DNA of 64,000 nt from Undaria pinnatifida. Taxonomy: Eukaryota > Sar > Phaeophyceae > Laminariales > Alariaceae. The notes below the pieces were generated by a model. That model did no database searches. It had not been told where the DNA came from and saw only the letters and a list, made by a program, of their open reading frames with translations. Made by a program: the position numbers and the translations under genes. The DNA lies in NCBI GenBank assembly GCA_012845835.1, contig JABAKD010000015.1:10478845-10542844 (forward strand). The letters run 5' to 3'. The first letter of the stretch is position 1. Each line of letters starts with the position of its first letter. Below, one piece after another: positions 18,801 through 31,800 of the stretch.

Positions 18801-21800
18801 CTTCGTTTGGTTTAGCCACAGCTGAGTGCAAAAAAATATTTTCGACGGTCCCCAATCGCGCGGGTGGAGTGGGTGAGGTTCGGTCGTTCGCGAGGAGGGA
18901 AGGAGTGTTAAGTATGCATTTTGTGTCGGGCAGGGTGGGGGGCGGGGGAACGGATGCGCTCATTTCGTGCATAGCCGTAGTCATATGACCATAGACCCTC
19001 GCATCTCTACAATGCCGGGACGGAGCACGTCGGATTTTCATCAACCCGGCAGGCATCGCGTGCTTGGGAGGGGGGGGGGGCGGGGGGCGGTGTAATCATA
19101 TCATGGATGGCCGTAGTCCTTAGGACCATAGATCCTCGCATCCCTATAATGCGGGGAGCACATTGAGTTGGCATCGACCAGGAGGGAGGGGGCGGGGTGT
19201 CGGGAGCAGGTCATAGTTAGTTCCGTATCAAACGGGGGGGGGGGGTGAGCCTTAATTGTTCGCGGGAAAGAGGCGGAGGCGGGGGGGTGGGTTGATCGGA
19301 GTAATTTAGGTGGAGTGTAGTGCGCGTATGCAAGAACGGTACGCATTCACATTGCAAGCTTAAGAGTAGTGTAGGTTACCGAGCGATGCATAAGTGTCAA
19401 TTGGTGTCTGTGCTGTTAATTGGACGCGCGGGTGCTCGTCTTTGCCGCCGTAGTCGTACATAGACTTATCAAAATGACAATGAACCTGAAACGTGCTTTG
19501 ATGACACGTGCTACGATAGAGGTGCACCACTTTTTTTTCTAATACTACCCCTCAATTTAGGAGCTCAAGACTGTTACCGGATGAGCAATCCCATGGCCTA
19601 GGTACACGACGAGAATATTGTGCAAACAAATTTCCTGTTTCCGACGATTTTTGGTTAAGGAGCCCCTTCGTTCAGAAACCATTTTCACACGAAAAGTCCT
19701 ACCTATATAGCAGCACGCGTCCTGTACGTGCTCTCCCCTGGAGAAAGACCTACTCACGTCCCTCCCCTCCTCACGACCAGCAGTATGGACGGCAGTATGA
19801 ACGACTAACATCAGAGTAGTGAGCCATTCAGTTGTTCTCTTATATAAATGTTTTTGTGGGTGATCGATGTTGAAAGACATGCTCTTCACGTTTCGGGGGG
19901 CGATTAAATTATAATGCAGCACTTGGGGTATACCGGATTGAAGAGCCCCTCGGAACAAACCAGTGCCACCGCTCGTATCTCCGTGCTGCACTTATCATAA
20001 TGGGTGTCATATAAGTTGTGGTTGATGTTATTGTTCTCACATTGACTGGTATATTCAAGCGCGTGGTCACAGGACAGGCTCCGGTCACGCTAGAGTGGAA
20101 GAATACCCCAGGGGAAGAAAAGTATAGGCATCGCAAGGCGTGCCAAGCTGATTCAACCGCTCTCAAGTCCACTTTTCTTTTTCATGGACGCTCTTAAATC
20201 GGGCACCCCCCTGCCATAGCAGTACACAGAGTGGCTTGGGCCAATCGCACGCCGACAAGCCTTCAAATCCGCGTTGGGTCGCGATCAGGAGCTCTCCTAA
20301 AGACCCATCAAGTGATATCGCCCATCAACACCTCGCCGCCGTTTTCGCGTTGTAGCACACTAAATCGTACCAGGTACGAGGCGTCTGTTATTACACAGAT
20401 ATTACAGAACATACCATGACGACAGATACAGGATTTATCTGATCTAGTTCGTGATCTGATCTGCCCAATGTGTGAAAGGGATAACTCTGCCTCGAGGAAC
20501 CTTCGAATGCGCGTTAGGTCGCGGACAGGAGAGCTCTCCTGAAGACCGTCTGCGTGATGTCATCCAACGACACGTCGCCGCCATTGTCGCGCTGCAACCA
20601 GTTAAATAAATCCCCCAGGTACCTGGTATATGTACTAATACACAGATGTTGCACAACATACCGTAACGGCAAACAAAGGATCTATATATTCAATAGCAGA
20701 TCGGGGTCTATATAATCTACCAGATACCGGCTATAGTAATATATCGTGATCTGACCTGCCCGATGTGTGAAAGGGTGAGCCGTACCTCGAGGAACCTCCG
20801 AATGCGGTTTAGGTCGCGATCAGGAGCTCTCCTGAAGACCGCCCGTGTGATATCGCCCAAGGAAACTTCCCCGTCGTTGTCCTCGTCCAGCATGCCGAAT
20901 TGTAGCCCCCTGAGAATGCTGACGCTCTTGTTGCACATTAGTGCTTTCCTCCACTGGTCGTAGGTGAACCGTAGCCCGTCCCTATTATGCATGGCAGATA
21001 TGTACGAAGTATTTCGTAAGCATGTGTGGCTAAGGGGTTGCCTCGGTTAACCGCCAGGCGGACCCCAGATGGCGCTTTTGTTGGAGCAACACCATAACCG
21101 CTGAGCTAACAGCCAGCATGTGTCCCCAAGACGTGCACGTGCTGTGGAAAGCATTTTTTTTCGTGGGACTGTTTATTTAGTGCAAAGCTGCGGCATGTGT
21201 TTCGCAGCGTTGAATTCTTGAGGAGTGCAACCGCGGTTTGGGGTCAAACTGCCTGCTGGGACGATTAATGAATTGGGGTTATTTTCGCCTTTAACGGTGA
21301 CGCCCTTGTTTAACAGTAACAACGCTTTTCTCCACCACTGACAAATCGTAGATGGACCGTAACCCGTCCCTATAGTCCAATATGTATGAAAGATGCGTAG
21401 AATCGTAAATCGCGGGCTTGTACCGAGTACCTACACGTGTACCTGCTCCGGCAAACGTTGAGCAATACATTTTAGTTACAGTATTGCAACGCTGGGGGGG
21501 GGTGGGGGGTACTCGATATTCATGCATGACCGTAGTCGTATGACCATAAACCCTCGCATCCCTACTATGCCGGGACGGAGCATGTCGGGTTTTCACCCAC
21601 CAGGCAGACATTGCTTGCACCAAGCGCGAAGCGCCGTGAGGTGTTCGGCGATTCGCATGAAGGATTAACGGCATCCTTCCCAGAACCGCTCGTGAGACGA
21701 ACCTCGGCACCTTGTGCCTTTCTTGCTTGTGGATGAGAGTGCCAATGAGTTACTTTGTTTTTTGGTGTGGCCACTCCAGAGACAGCAATAGATATTACTC

Positions 21801-24800
21801 TGTGATGTAACTGCCTTGTGGGTGCCTTACCATATTCACTACGTGATACGATCATTACCCTTGTGCGGAGTTAGGGTTCTCCACCCCGCACTCTGGTTGG
21901 CTAGCTCACGCATGCTTTACAGTGTCGTTGCCAACCAAAGCCAACCCCAATACTTCAGTATACATGTAATGTTTGACAGCGTCGGTGCCAACCGAGGCGA
22001 ACTATTACTTATACTCCGTATATATTAAGGAAGGCCGGCATAAAGGAGGGGAGGGGGGGGGAGTAGGGTGGAAACTGGAGTGCGTGTACAGCAATAAGGT
22101 ATGAAAAGCTCACCTGGCAAAGAGGAGAAACACGCCTCCCAAGGTTTCCACCTCACTCCTACTGTACGTTCCGAAGTTGGCCACGCCAAGCAAGTCTTCG
22201 TCGGTTTCTTTCCCCCCTCGGACCGCGGAAAGCAGAGATCGAGATTTCGGGTCCGGTTTCATGCGGATGTAATCTCCAACCGTCGAATTTGTCTGTTACA
22301 CACAAAAACAGGCGACACAGGGCAGATAAGTTCGGAGCGGGGGTGGGGGTGGGGGAGAGGCGTTTCTTCGCCTATTTTTACCCTCCGTTGTCGGTAGGCT
22401 GTTCGTTGCGAAGGGATTTTACGTGAAGGTGGTAAGCAAGCGAGATCCTCGTCGGTTTCTTTCCCCCGCGAACGGCGGACAGCAGGGATCGAGAGCTTGG
22501 ATCCAGTTTCATACCTGGTACCTAATGTGTCCAACCGTCGAATTCGTCTATAACACGAAAAAAAAGGCAAGGGACAGAAGGGAGACAGGTTGGAGGGGGA
22601 AGGGGGGGAGGGAGCGGCGCCCTGGGGGCGTTTGGCTTGTGCATTTCCTCTCTTCTTGGGAGCGACAGCGTTCCTGCCCCAAGATTGAAGGCAGGCGACG
22701 TATCTAAGAAGATAGTAATAGTGCGCGCCGGGGAGGGGGGAGGAGTGAGCGCGCCTGCCACGTGACAATGGGTTTGAGTTACGAAGAGGGAGAGAGCTGG
22801 AGAAGAAGGTGCTTGTTTAATATTTTACGGGGAACCGTAGCAATCGGAACCCGCGGTGTAGACAAAAATGTACCATCATCCCGCGGTACAGTAGGGGTGC
22901 AGCAGAAGATTCTAAGAATTTTCTGAGCTGCTAACGTGAGGAGCTAGCTCAATATCAACATCATCCATCAACATCATCCCCACCCGAAACGTGACTACGA
23001 AGACATTCGCTCGCGCAATCCGACCAACGTTTCTGTGCGCTAGCGTTCAAAAAGCAGGTATGATCGCGAATACATCATGCTAACCGGTATGGTTCCGCAC
23101 TCTCGAGAAGGTCAACTAATCGGAAGGTCAGAAGGTCAGAAACATTAGTCAACCCAAAAAGTGCATCTATCTCCTACACCGTGGAATGGGTGACTCCTCA
23201 CCTTGTTTTGATAAATAGTTTGGTCTTGACTACCATGTTCCCCCACATTGGATGGGATGGTAAAAAAAAGTAGCAAAGCCATACAAGTCCATTAAGTCGT
23301 AGTTTTACTCGTGCGAACGAGTCTTGCCGAGAATAATCGATATGGTCTCGTGCATAGAACGGCGTATTTTATTTCATGTGCACAGAAAACAGAACCGGTA
23401 GTGACTCGTGCTACGATAGAGGTATCAAGGTATACCTTTTTTTGGCGAAAATGTTTTCTGAATGACGGGGCTCCTTAACCCAAAAATCGTAGGAAAAAAA
23501 AAAAAAAATTGCAGGATTCTCGTCGTGTACCTAGACCATGGGATTTTTTGTCCGGTAGCAGTTTTGTTTTCTCCAAAACAGTGTTTTGGGGGAAGTCTTA
23601 AGCTCCCAAATTGAGGAACCTCCGAAAAAAAGTGGTTCACCTCTATCGTCACATCTTGGCCAAACACCGGGCGCAACAGAAAAGTGCCCAGAGAAAACAG
23701 AAGTTTATGCTACTGGTTGTGCCGCTTCGGGTGCCAATGCGGCATAATCTGCGGTTTTGTTTGAACACGAAATAATTCCGGAATATTGATCCATGCACCC
23801 AGACATAGCACTGCGGTGTTTTTTTCCTTTGGTTCCTGCCCTGGCTTGCGGCCGACGTCGCGAGGGTAAAAACGCGACAGCATCAACAACAAAAAAAACA
23901 CGGACGCTTGAGCGCTCCGGACGCTAGCCGCGATAGACACGTACATGCTGCCGTAGAGGTGCACCCTATTTTTCCCCCTGCACGGTTGTTGGTGTTATGG
24001 TATTGCCCGAAGCTGAGGCTCGTCTGACAATGTGACGCGATCGGCGCCATCGCAACGGAGGTGGAAACCTCCGCCAGAGGCGAGGGGGTCGGGCACAAAA
24101 GTACATGCACCCGTGAGGGCATGGTGAGATAGCGTCAGCTCCCCGACCACGGCCCGGGCCTCGTCGGAGGCACAATTATGCTCGACGACGCCTCTTTTAC
24201 CAACGAAATCACCGTGCACAGTGGAACCACCGCCTCTGCAGTTTTGGTTGTGTCAGCCGCTAGCCTTATAATATTGGCTTGATAAAACAATGGTTGGTAT
24301 ACCTCACCCAAACCACTGAATTTGAAAAAACAAAAGAAAAAAGAAAATGCGACCCGGACGCATGCTACGATAGAGGTATCAAGGTATACCTTTTTTTGGC
24401 GAAAAATGGTTTCTGAATGACGGGGCTCCTTACCCTGGGCAAAATCGTCGGAAAAAGGTAAATTCGTTTTGCGTGATTCTCGTCGTGTATCATTCGGTAG
24501 CAGTTTAATTTCTCTCCAAATCAGGATTTGGGAGAGGTTTTAAGCTCTCAAATTGAGGGTAGTATTAGAAAAAAAAGTGGTGCACCTCTACCGTAGCACG
24601 CGTTATTAGTGCTGCACTGCGAATGCAGTTGAGTTAAATCGACGCACGAAATGCTGCATGGAAGTACGTGGAAGGTGTGTGATGAGCTCAGGCTTGCTAT
24701 TTCCACCCCAATCCGCCGGAGGATAAAAAAACGTAAAAAAAAAAAAGAAAAAAATAACAGCTTTTCGAATGAAGAACCTCAGATTATTGGCTGATTCTAT

Positions 24801-25816
24801 GGTACCCCCCCCAAAAAAAAACGGTGATTTTCTTTGACGGGCGTTTCATGGGCGGTCGACACGAGGAAGGATGCCATGAGAGCAACATCTTCTTCAAATA
24901 TTTTCTTGTTTGCAAAGCACTATCGAATGATGGCGTCGGGGTGGCAAGGGGCACCGTATTTCAGGAGATACGTCCGCGAGCCGGTTTCAAAACCGGCGAT
25001 TTGTTTTAAAGAAACGCTGGGGGGGCTACCATAGAACGACTCTAGTATTTAGGTGCACCTAATCTGTACCGTGATGCGTCTCCTACCTCACCTGTGCCTT
25101 GAGTTTAGTCCAGCTGGTCAGCGTCGGAACGCGGTCGGTGGGAGAAGCCGAGACAGCATTGTCAAACCGCTCCTGGATCAAGGCGGGGAGGAGTACGTCG
25201 ACACACATAATAGCTCGAGCTTAGCGAACACAGTCGTTAGAGCTTAGCGAACACAATCATTAGCGCTCAGCGAACGCAACCGTTATAGCTTGGCGAACAT
25301 AGCTTAGCGAACACAACCCTAATAGCTCAGCGAACACAATTGTTAGAGCTTCGCGTTGGTTAGAGCGTAGCGAACGCAGTCAGTCGTCAGAGGGTTCGGC
25401 ACGGAATGGAAACGACACACTCTGACCACTGAGGCATTACACTTCTGGGCAAAGGACACATGCTAGGGCAATGGTGCACTTTTTTTTCTATAAGAACGTT
25501 TTTTTGTCTGCGACTCTCCTCACACATTTTGTTTTTTTGTAAAATCAAATGTGCGGCCCGATGAGCAAACCCGTGGCCCAGGTATACCTACATTGTAGAC
25601 GCGTGCTACGGTGATAGAGGTAGCGATTTTGAAGATTTTTTGTTTCTGAGAACGACGAGGCGGCTCTTTAACCCAAAATCATCGGAAATAAGTCATTTCT
25701 GCCTTTTCAATGGGGAATTTTTCTTTGTGCGTCCAGGCAATAATAGTAATAACAATATAATAACAACAACAACAACAACAGCAATGGCAACGGCAACGGC
25801 AACGACAACGGCAACG

Positions 25817-25863
<47 letters not shown>

Positions 25864-28800
25864 CACAACAACAATAATAACGATAACATGAATAATATGA
25901 AGTTCGTGCTCCTGCACATTGATAAGCGGATATGGCAAACAAACAAGATTAATAGTCGTTTACCCGTGACCACCCAACCACAGGACGCCATCTTGCGAAA
26001 GGTGTGCCGCTTCAAACTCCAACGGTAGCATCGCAAAGAGACTATACATGGAAGGCGCAGGGAGGGGGCGGGGGGGGGGGGGGGGGGGGGGGGCGGGGGG
26101 GGCACCCGCCCATATGTGGGGATGGAGTCTGGGTGCCGCTTATAGCTTTCCGCGCGCCGGAAGGGGGGAGGGTGGAGACCCACAACCACCCATGTGGAGT
26201 GTGGATGAAGCCTAGATACGAATTAGCATTCAATAACCGAGGATCATCTTTTTGGCGTGGGAATGGAGCCGATATGCTGCTTAGCATTCGAGGGCCGAGG
26301 GGTGGGGGGGGGGCACCAACCCGTGTCGCGTGGCGATGGAGCCTGGGTGCGGCTTATAGAATTCGAATATCAGAGGGGGGGGGGGGGCACACCCACCCCT
26401 GTGGTGTGTAGATGGAGCCTGGATGTGGCCTAGCACTCGAGGGCGGTTGGGAAACCATCACCGACCCCATGGGGCGTGAGAACGGAGCCCAGATGCGGCT
26501 TAGGTCGGGAGGGCGGGAAGGAGGGGGAGGCACCCACACCCGCCCATGTGGTGTGGAGGTAGATCCTTGGCGCGGCTAATAGCATTGGGGAATCAGGGAG
26601 GGGACGACACCCATGTGGCGTGCGGATGGAGCCTGAGTGCGACATAGCTTTCGAGGGGGGCGGGGGGGGGTACTCGATATTCATGCATGGCCGTAGTCGT
26701 ATGATCATAGACACTCGCATTTCCCTACAAATGCCGGGGCGAAGCATGTCGGGTTTCACCGACTAGGCAGACATTGTTTGTACTGTTCGGCGAGTCGCAT
26801 GAAGGGTAAGCTGCATCCTACCAATAGTAATGGTTTCGTTCATCAGATTGTTCTTTTTACAAAGAGTTTACTAAAAAAAAACGTTCTTGGGTAAATTTAA
26901 CGCGTTAAGGTTAGTATAGGGAGGGATTTTGGGGGCTCTAAAGGGGTTAGGGTGCACATAGAGCTCCTCATTGATCAAGTGGTTACGAACCTCAGGACAA
27001 AAAATGGTTCGTCTTTTTTTCACCGTAGTACATGTGTCTATAAAAAAAAATCAAAGTCGAAAACAAGAATGCATGGTGGCGGTGCATGTTTTTCTGAAAC
27101 TGAGACAAGAAGAACAAAAGCTCAACAACAGCTGTATACCGCAAAGGAGAAGGCTTTGGTGGGTGGGGAAGGCGAGTAGCCCTAAACGGAGTAGGGTCGT
27201 AGCCCGAAAGGGGACAAGAAAAGGGATCCCCCCACCCCACCCCCGACTATAGGGTAGGTCGCCGTAAACTGACAGCATGCTACGGAGGAGGAGGTGCTCC
27301 AGACAATCTCCTTCTGCGGCATCTCGCTTGAAGTTCTCTGTGGAACACCCAAACGCTGATGGTCGAATAACACAAAAGGCGCTACCGGATGAAGAAATCC
27401 CATCGTCTGGGTGTACGACTGATGAGTATTGCCAAGAAACAATGAAATTGTGACGATTTGCTTAGCTCAAGGAGCCACCGTCATTTCAGAGACCGTGCAA
27501 GGCAAGAGAGCGCGACCACGCTATCGTAGCTCGATTTGACTACGGAGAGCGGGCGACCCTCTGCATGAAGCAACAGGTATAGATGGACTATTCTAGCAGG
27601 CGTTTGTCGGAAGAGCAGGATAGCGTTTTTTCTCTCTCACCTGCATTTTCTTCCACTGGTCCTGGAACATCGTTGGGGGTAGAGACGCGGAATTGGTTAA
27701 CGCGCGTCCGTTCGCGGTCAAGGTGTGTTCCGGACCAAGCTCAAGATGGATGAATCTGTGCTCGTCGAATGAAGGGGCCAGAAATATGAAGACACGAGGA
27801 GAGAAGAGTTGTACGGATGGAAATATTTCTCAGTATGAAATGGGGGGCGGGGGCGGGGAGGGGTCGTACGGACGGTAGGTGCATGGTTCGGTATGGGTAA
27901 CACACATCCTTTTTCTACAAAGGTTGGGGAAAGAATGAAACTGAAACCCGATGACCTAAATCCCCACAGCCCAACAAAAACGAGTTTGTTACAAAAGCGA
28001 AATAAAACGTTTTTCAGGCGATATTGGATTAGGGAGCCCCGTCATTCAGAAATATTGTGGCTAAGAATTGCTACCCTTACATAATCGCAGCTCGCGTCGG
28101 TACTATTTCTCACGTTGTGGTCCAAGGTTTTGCACCTAACGCTAACGCCAACGCTAACCCTGACCCTGAGAGTTTATCGTCGACTCCAGAGCCATTAATC
28201 GCGGCCTGTCCTGTGACAGACTAGTTGGCGGCTACGAGTTCATGTGACAACAACGAAAAATCGACAATATGTCTAATGATGGGGTGGTAGAGGAAGGTGG
28301 CACAATACGAGCTGAAGGCAGAGGGATTTGTATGCGGTCGATGGAGAGCCCAAGCGAGAGTCGATGCCCGGAACGGGAGGGTCGTACGGACGGTGGGACG
28401 CTGGGATTATTAATTCCAGTAGTCGTTGCTCAGGTTTAAGATTACTTAGCTGAGAAGCTCTATGCCCCACCCAAAACCAGATTTTGAGAAGCAATGAACG
28501 CTCGACCCCACGAACAATCCTATTGATTGACTAGACTTAGCACACAGTACCACACGTATATTTCATGCAGCAGTGCATCGCTGAAATCGGAAAGCACGTC
28601 CACGTATGCCGTTGGTGCCACATATTACATACTATGAAATGTATTACGTTATTGTGCGAAAGTGACTGCAAACATATGATCTAAATTATCAGGTTAAGAG
28701 CCCCGGCAGTCAGAATATCAATTTTTGGTCATCCCACGCTAGGGGTGCAACAGAATTTTCTAAGCAGTTTCTGAGCTCCTAACATGAGGAAGGGGGTCAA

Positions 28801-31800
28801 TATCTCGCCCGAAACATGACTTCGAAGATATTCGTTTCCGCAACCCGACCGACATCTCTAGGCACTAGTGCTAAAAACAATCATTGTACTCGTAAATTTG
28901 TCATACTAACCGATGGCTTCACACTTGCGGAGCTCAAGCGGTCACACACAATTAGTTAAGACTGATTCTACGATAGCCCCCCTCCCCCAAAAACCAGCGT
29001 TTTTGTTTAACGAACGTTTCATGGCTGCTCGACACAAGGAAGGACACTATTGAAAGAAAAGTAGCCGTATAATTTCTTGTGTGCAGAGGTCTAACGATCG
29101 ACGACGTCGGGGTGTCGAGGGACACCGTATTTCAGGAAATACGACCGGGAGCTGATTTTGAAACCGACAAAATTGTTGAAGAAAAGTTGGGGGGGCTACC
29201 GTGGAACGACTCATTATTAGTTAACCCGACAACTGAAGAACCTACCTTGGGATAACTCTCAACAGAACATTTTGAGCCCATAAACATTACCCTCTCTACA
29301 GTGTAGTGGCTCGCGTGTGTCCCGCAGCGTCTTTTTGCGACACCCCGCGCTCGCAGGGCCAACGCTTCCCGTTCGAGGCGTGACCACGCTACACGCTCGA
29401 GACGTGACACATGCTAGTATGGGTTGGTTTACGCATTGAAGAAAAGTCTGCGCTACATGTCGGCGGTGTGATGCAGACTACTAAAGGTGTTTGAGTTGGT
29501 TTGAATATGGACGTGTTGCCGCCCCTGTAGCGGAATATGTCTCACGTGTCTGCCGTTTTTTCCTTGCCGCGACCCCCCAAGATGGTATCCTCATCCGTCG
29601 ACCCTAAGGATAACGTAGCCAGCGACGCACTAGTGGTAACGCTTCTCTGTCTCCTCCCCCCTCCCTCCATCGCCGCTCGAGGAAAAGCGTCTCCACCAGT
29701 CGACGAGTTATCCCTCCGCCTCCGTCTTCGCCCCGCCACTTCTACCGCTTGAGAGGAAACGCCATGAGAAGCCGATGAATTATCCCTCCGTCTCCTGCCA
29801 GCCACTCCCCCCGCCATCGCTCGAGAAAAGACGTCCCCCCCAGCAGCTAATGCACTATCCCCAACAGCTGGTGTATTACCTCCCACAATGAAGGCGCTTG
29901 TCTCCCTCTCTCTGTGATGGTTCCTCGGCCCATCTCCAGTGCCTTTTAGTCGGCTCCCGTCAAAGGGTTGGTCTCTCGGACGATGTGTTCGCTGGATATG
30001 CGGACTGCCTTCTACGCACGCGTCTAATGCGTCGCGTGCCACGTTTGAGCTTTCCGCGCCCGTCGATGCAAAGGAAGCATCAAGCAACTGTTTGCGAGGA
30101 TGTATGTGCTTTGGCTTGCTGTTGCTGGTGGTGTTATACCTGCGGCGGCCCGGGATCCCTCTCTTGCCATTCGTGCGAATGCTGTTGATGGGGAATACAT
30201 ATCCCGCAGACCTTAGCTGGGCTATTCCTGCAGGACTTAACTCCAAGGGACCTTCAAAGTGCGCCGATGGATCTCCGTCAATGGTGTTGGTGGTGTCAGT
30301 AGCAGGCGAATCTAAAGGGGTCGTTGGTGGCGAGAAGGGGGAGCCGAATTCGGAGTTGGGGTCCACCGTCGTTGGGGCAACAGTGTTAACGTTGGCCGTG
30401 GCAACGCCGGCGGTAACAGGAATTGGACCGTGTTCGGACATGGACACCTCCGTCGCTGCTCGAACAACGTCAGCTGCGGCATTGTCAGCGTTAGTGGTGA
30501 CGGTAATGTCATCGTTGGCGGTGACGGTGGTGGCGGTGGCGGCGGCTGCTTTTAGCCCACGCCTTCTTCGTTGGGCGAGGGAGGGCAACAGCTTTTCCCG
30601 CAAGAACGGGGGTAGTTCCGTGTCTATCTCGGCATCCCCGTCAGGTTTTTTCTTGCTGTTGCTGCGGCTGATGAACGCCTCCATCAGGGTGTTGCACGCG
30701 GAGCCAGATTTAATCTCGCTGTACATGTTCTCGTACATAACTTTCCCCATTTTGTTCTTGGCCGTGCTGGATTCGGTTTGCCGCCAATTACAAGGGATGA
30801 AACGGTCGCAGAGAGGAACACGATAAGGTTTTCTAGGTTGAAAATGATAGTGGGACAGATGAGCGGCATCTTGCAATTGTTTCCGATTGGTTTTTTTGTT
30901 TGCCATTGGCGAAGAAATCTCGACCTCATGTGAATTCGATGTCCCCTGAACCAACACGCCTGCTCGTACTGTCGGACGCCCTGCCTAATGCACACGTCAC
31001 TGCTCGAAGCGTTATCGATGAGGCTCCTCTAGCTCTCCCCTTGTGGGACTTGCTGTACCACCCGAGGAAGGTTGCCATCCCCCACGGGGCGTTGTTCTCC
31101 ACGGGTCGTTTTGCCACCCGCTGGTACATCCTCCGGATTTGGAGAGAGTGCATGGTCGCCCTCTCTCTCATTTCTTCGTCTTCTTCTTGTTGTCTTCTGT
31201 CTCTTGTCCTGTCCTTGTTAGAGCGCTACACAACGCTCACCTCATTCTGAGGCTGTGTCATGTGAGAGCATTGGTGCTTACCGTCAAAGGCCGTGGTATT
31301 CGTAAAGCCTCCTCAGCGATAGAGCAACGTTCCCCATACATAGCGCGAATTCAGACAAATACAAAGCTCTGAGCTTCAGAGCATGGATATTATTAGGGCG
31401 GCACTGAGCCTGGCACGTTGCAAAAATCAATCACGGGGTAGCATGTGACATCATCACCGCAGGCAAATAAAAAAAGCTCAAGACGCACCAAAGTTTGTTA
31501 GGAATCACGGCTTGCCAGGATCTTTAAAATTCCAGAACAACTTAAGAAACTATGTTTGTATGTGTTCGTAATGCATTGTAAAAGTGGTTTGCTTTGTTGT
31601 GAAAGTGTCAGCGCAGGAATCTTGGACGTCTGTGCCGTGAGAGTTCAATTTCACTCTATTGTTTAGTGGAACCTAACCTCTACTTCGAACAACCTACGAG
31701 CGTAGTCCTGTGACGACGGACTTGAACACGGCCATGGGCTAACGTGAGAACAACTTCAGGAATATCAGACTACACTCGACAACCACCGCCGCAGACAAAG

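Noticed and set aside
29939-30826. Plus-strand frame of 295 codons
   Set aside because: Antisense of exon 14; composition mirrors the coding strand and no splice or domain support exists.
30766-30957. DRFIP motif suggesting a Cdc20/Fizzy-type WD40 activator
   Set aside because: The motif lies upstream of the acceptor at 30767 that is needed for phase continuity with exon 13, so it is in intron sequence; no other Cdc20 motif is present.
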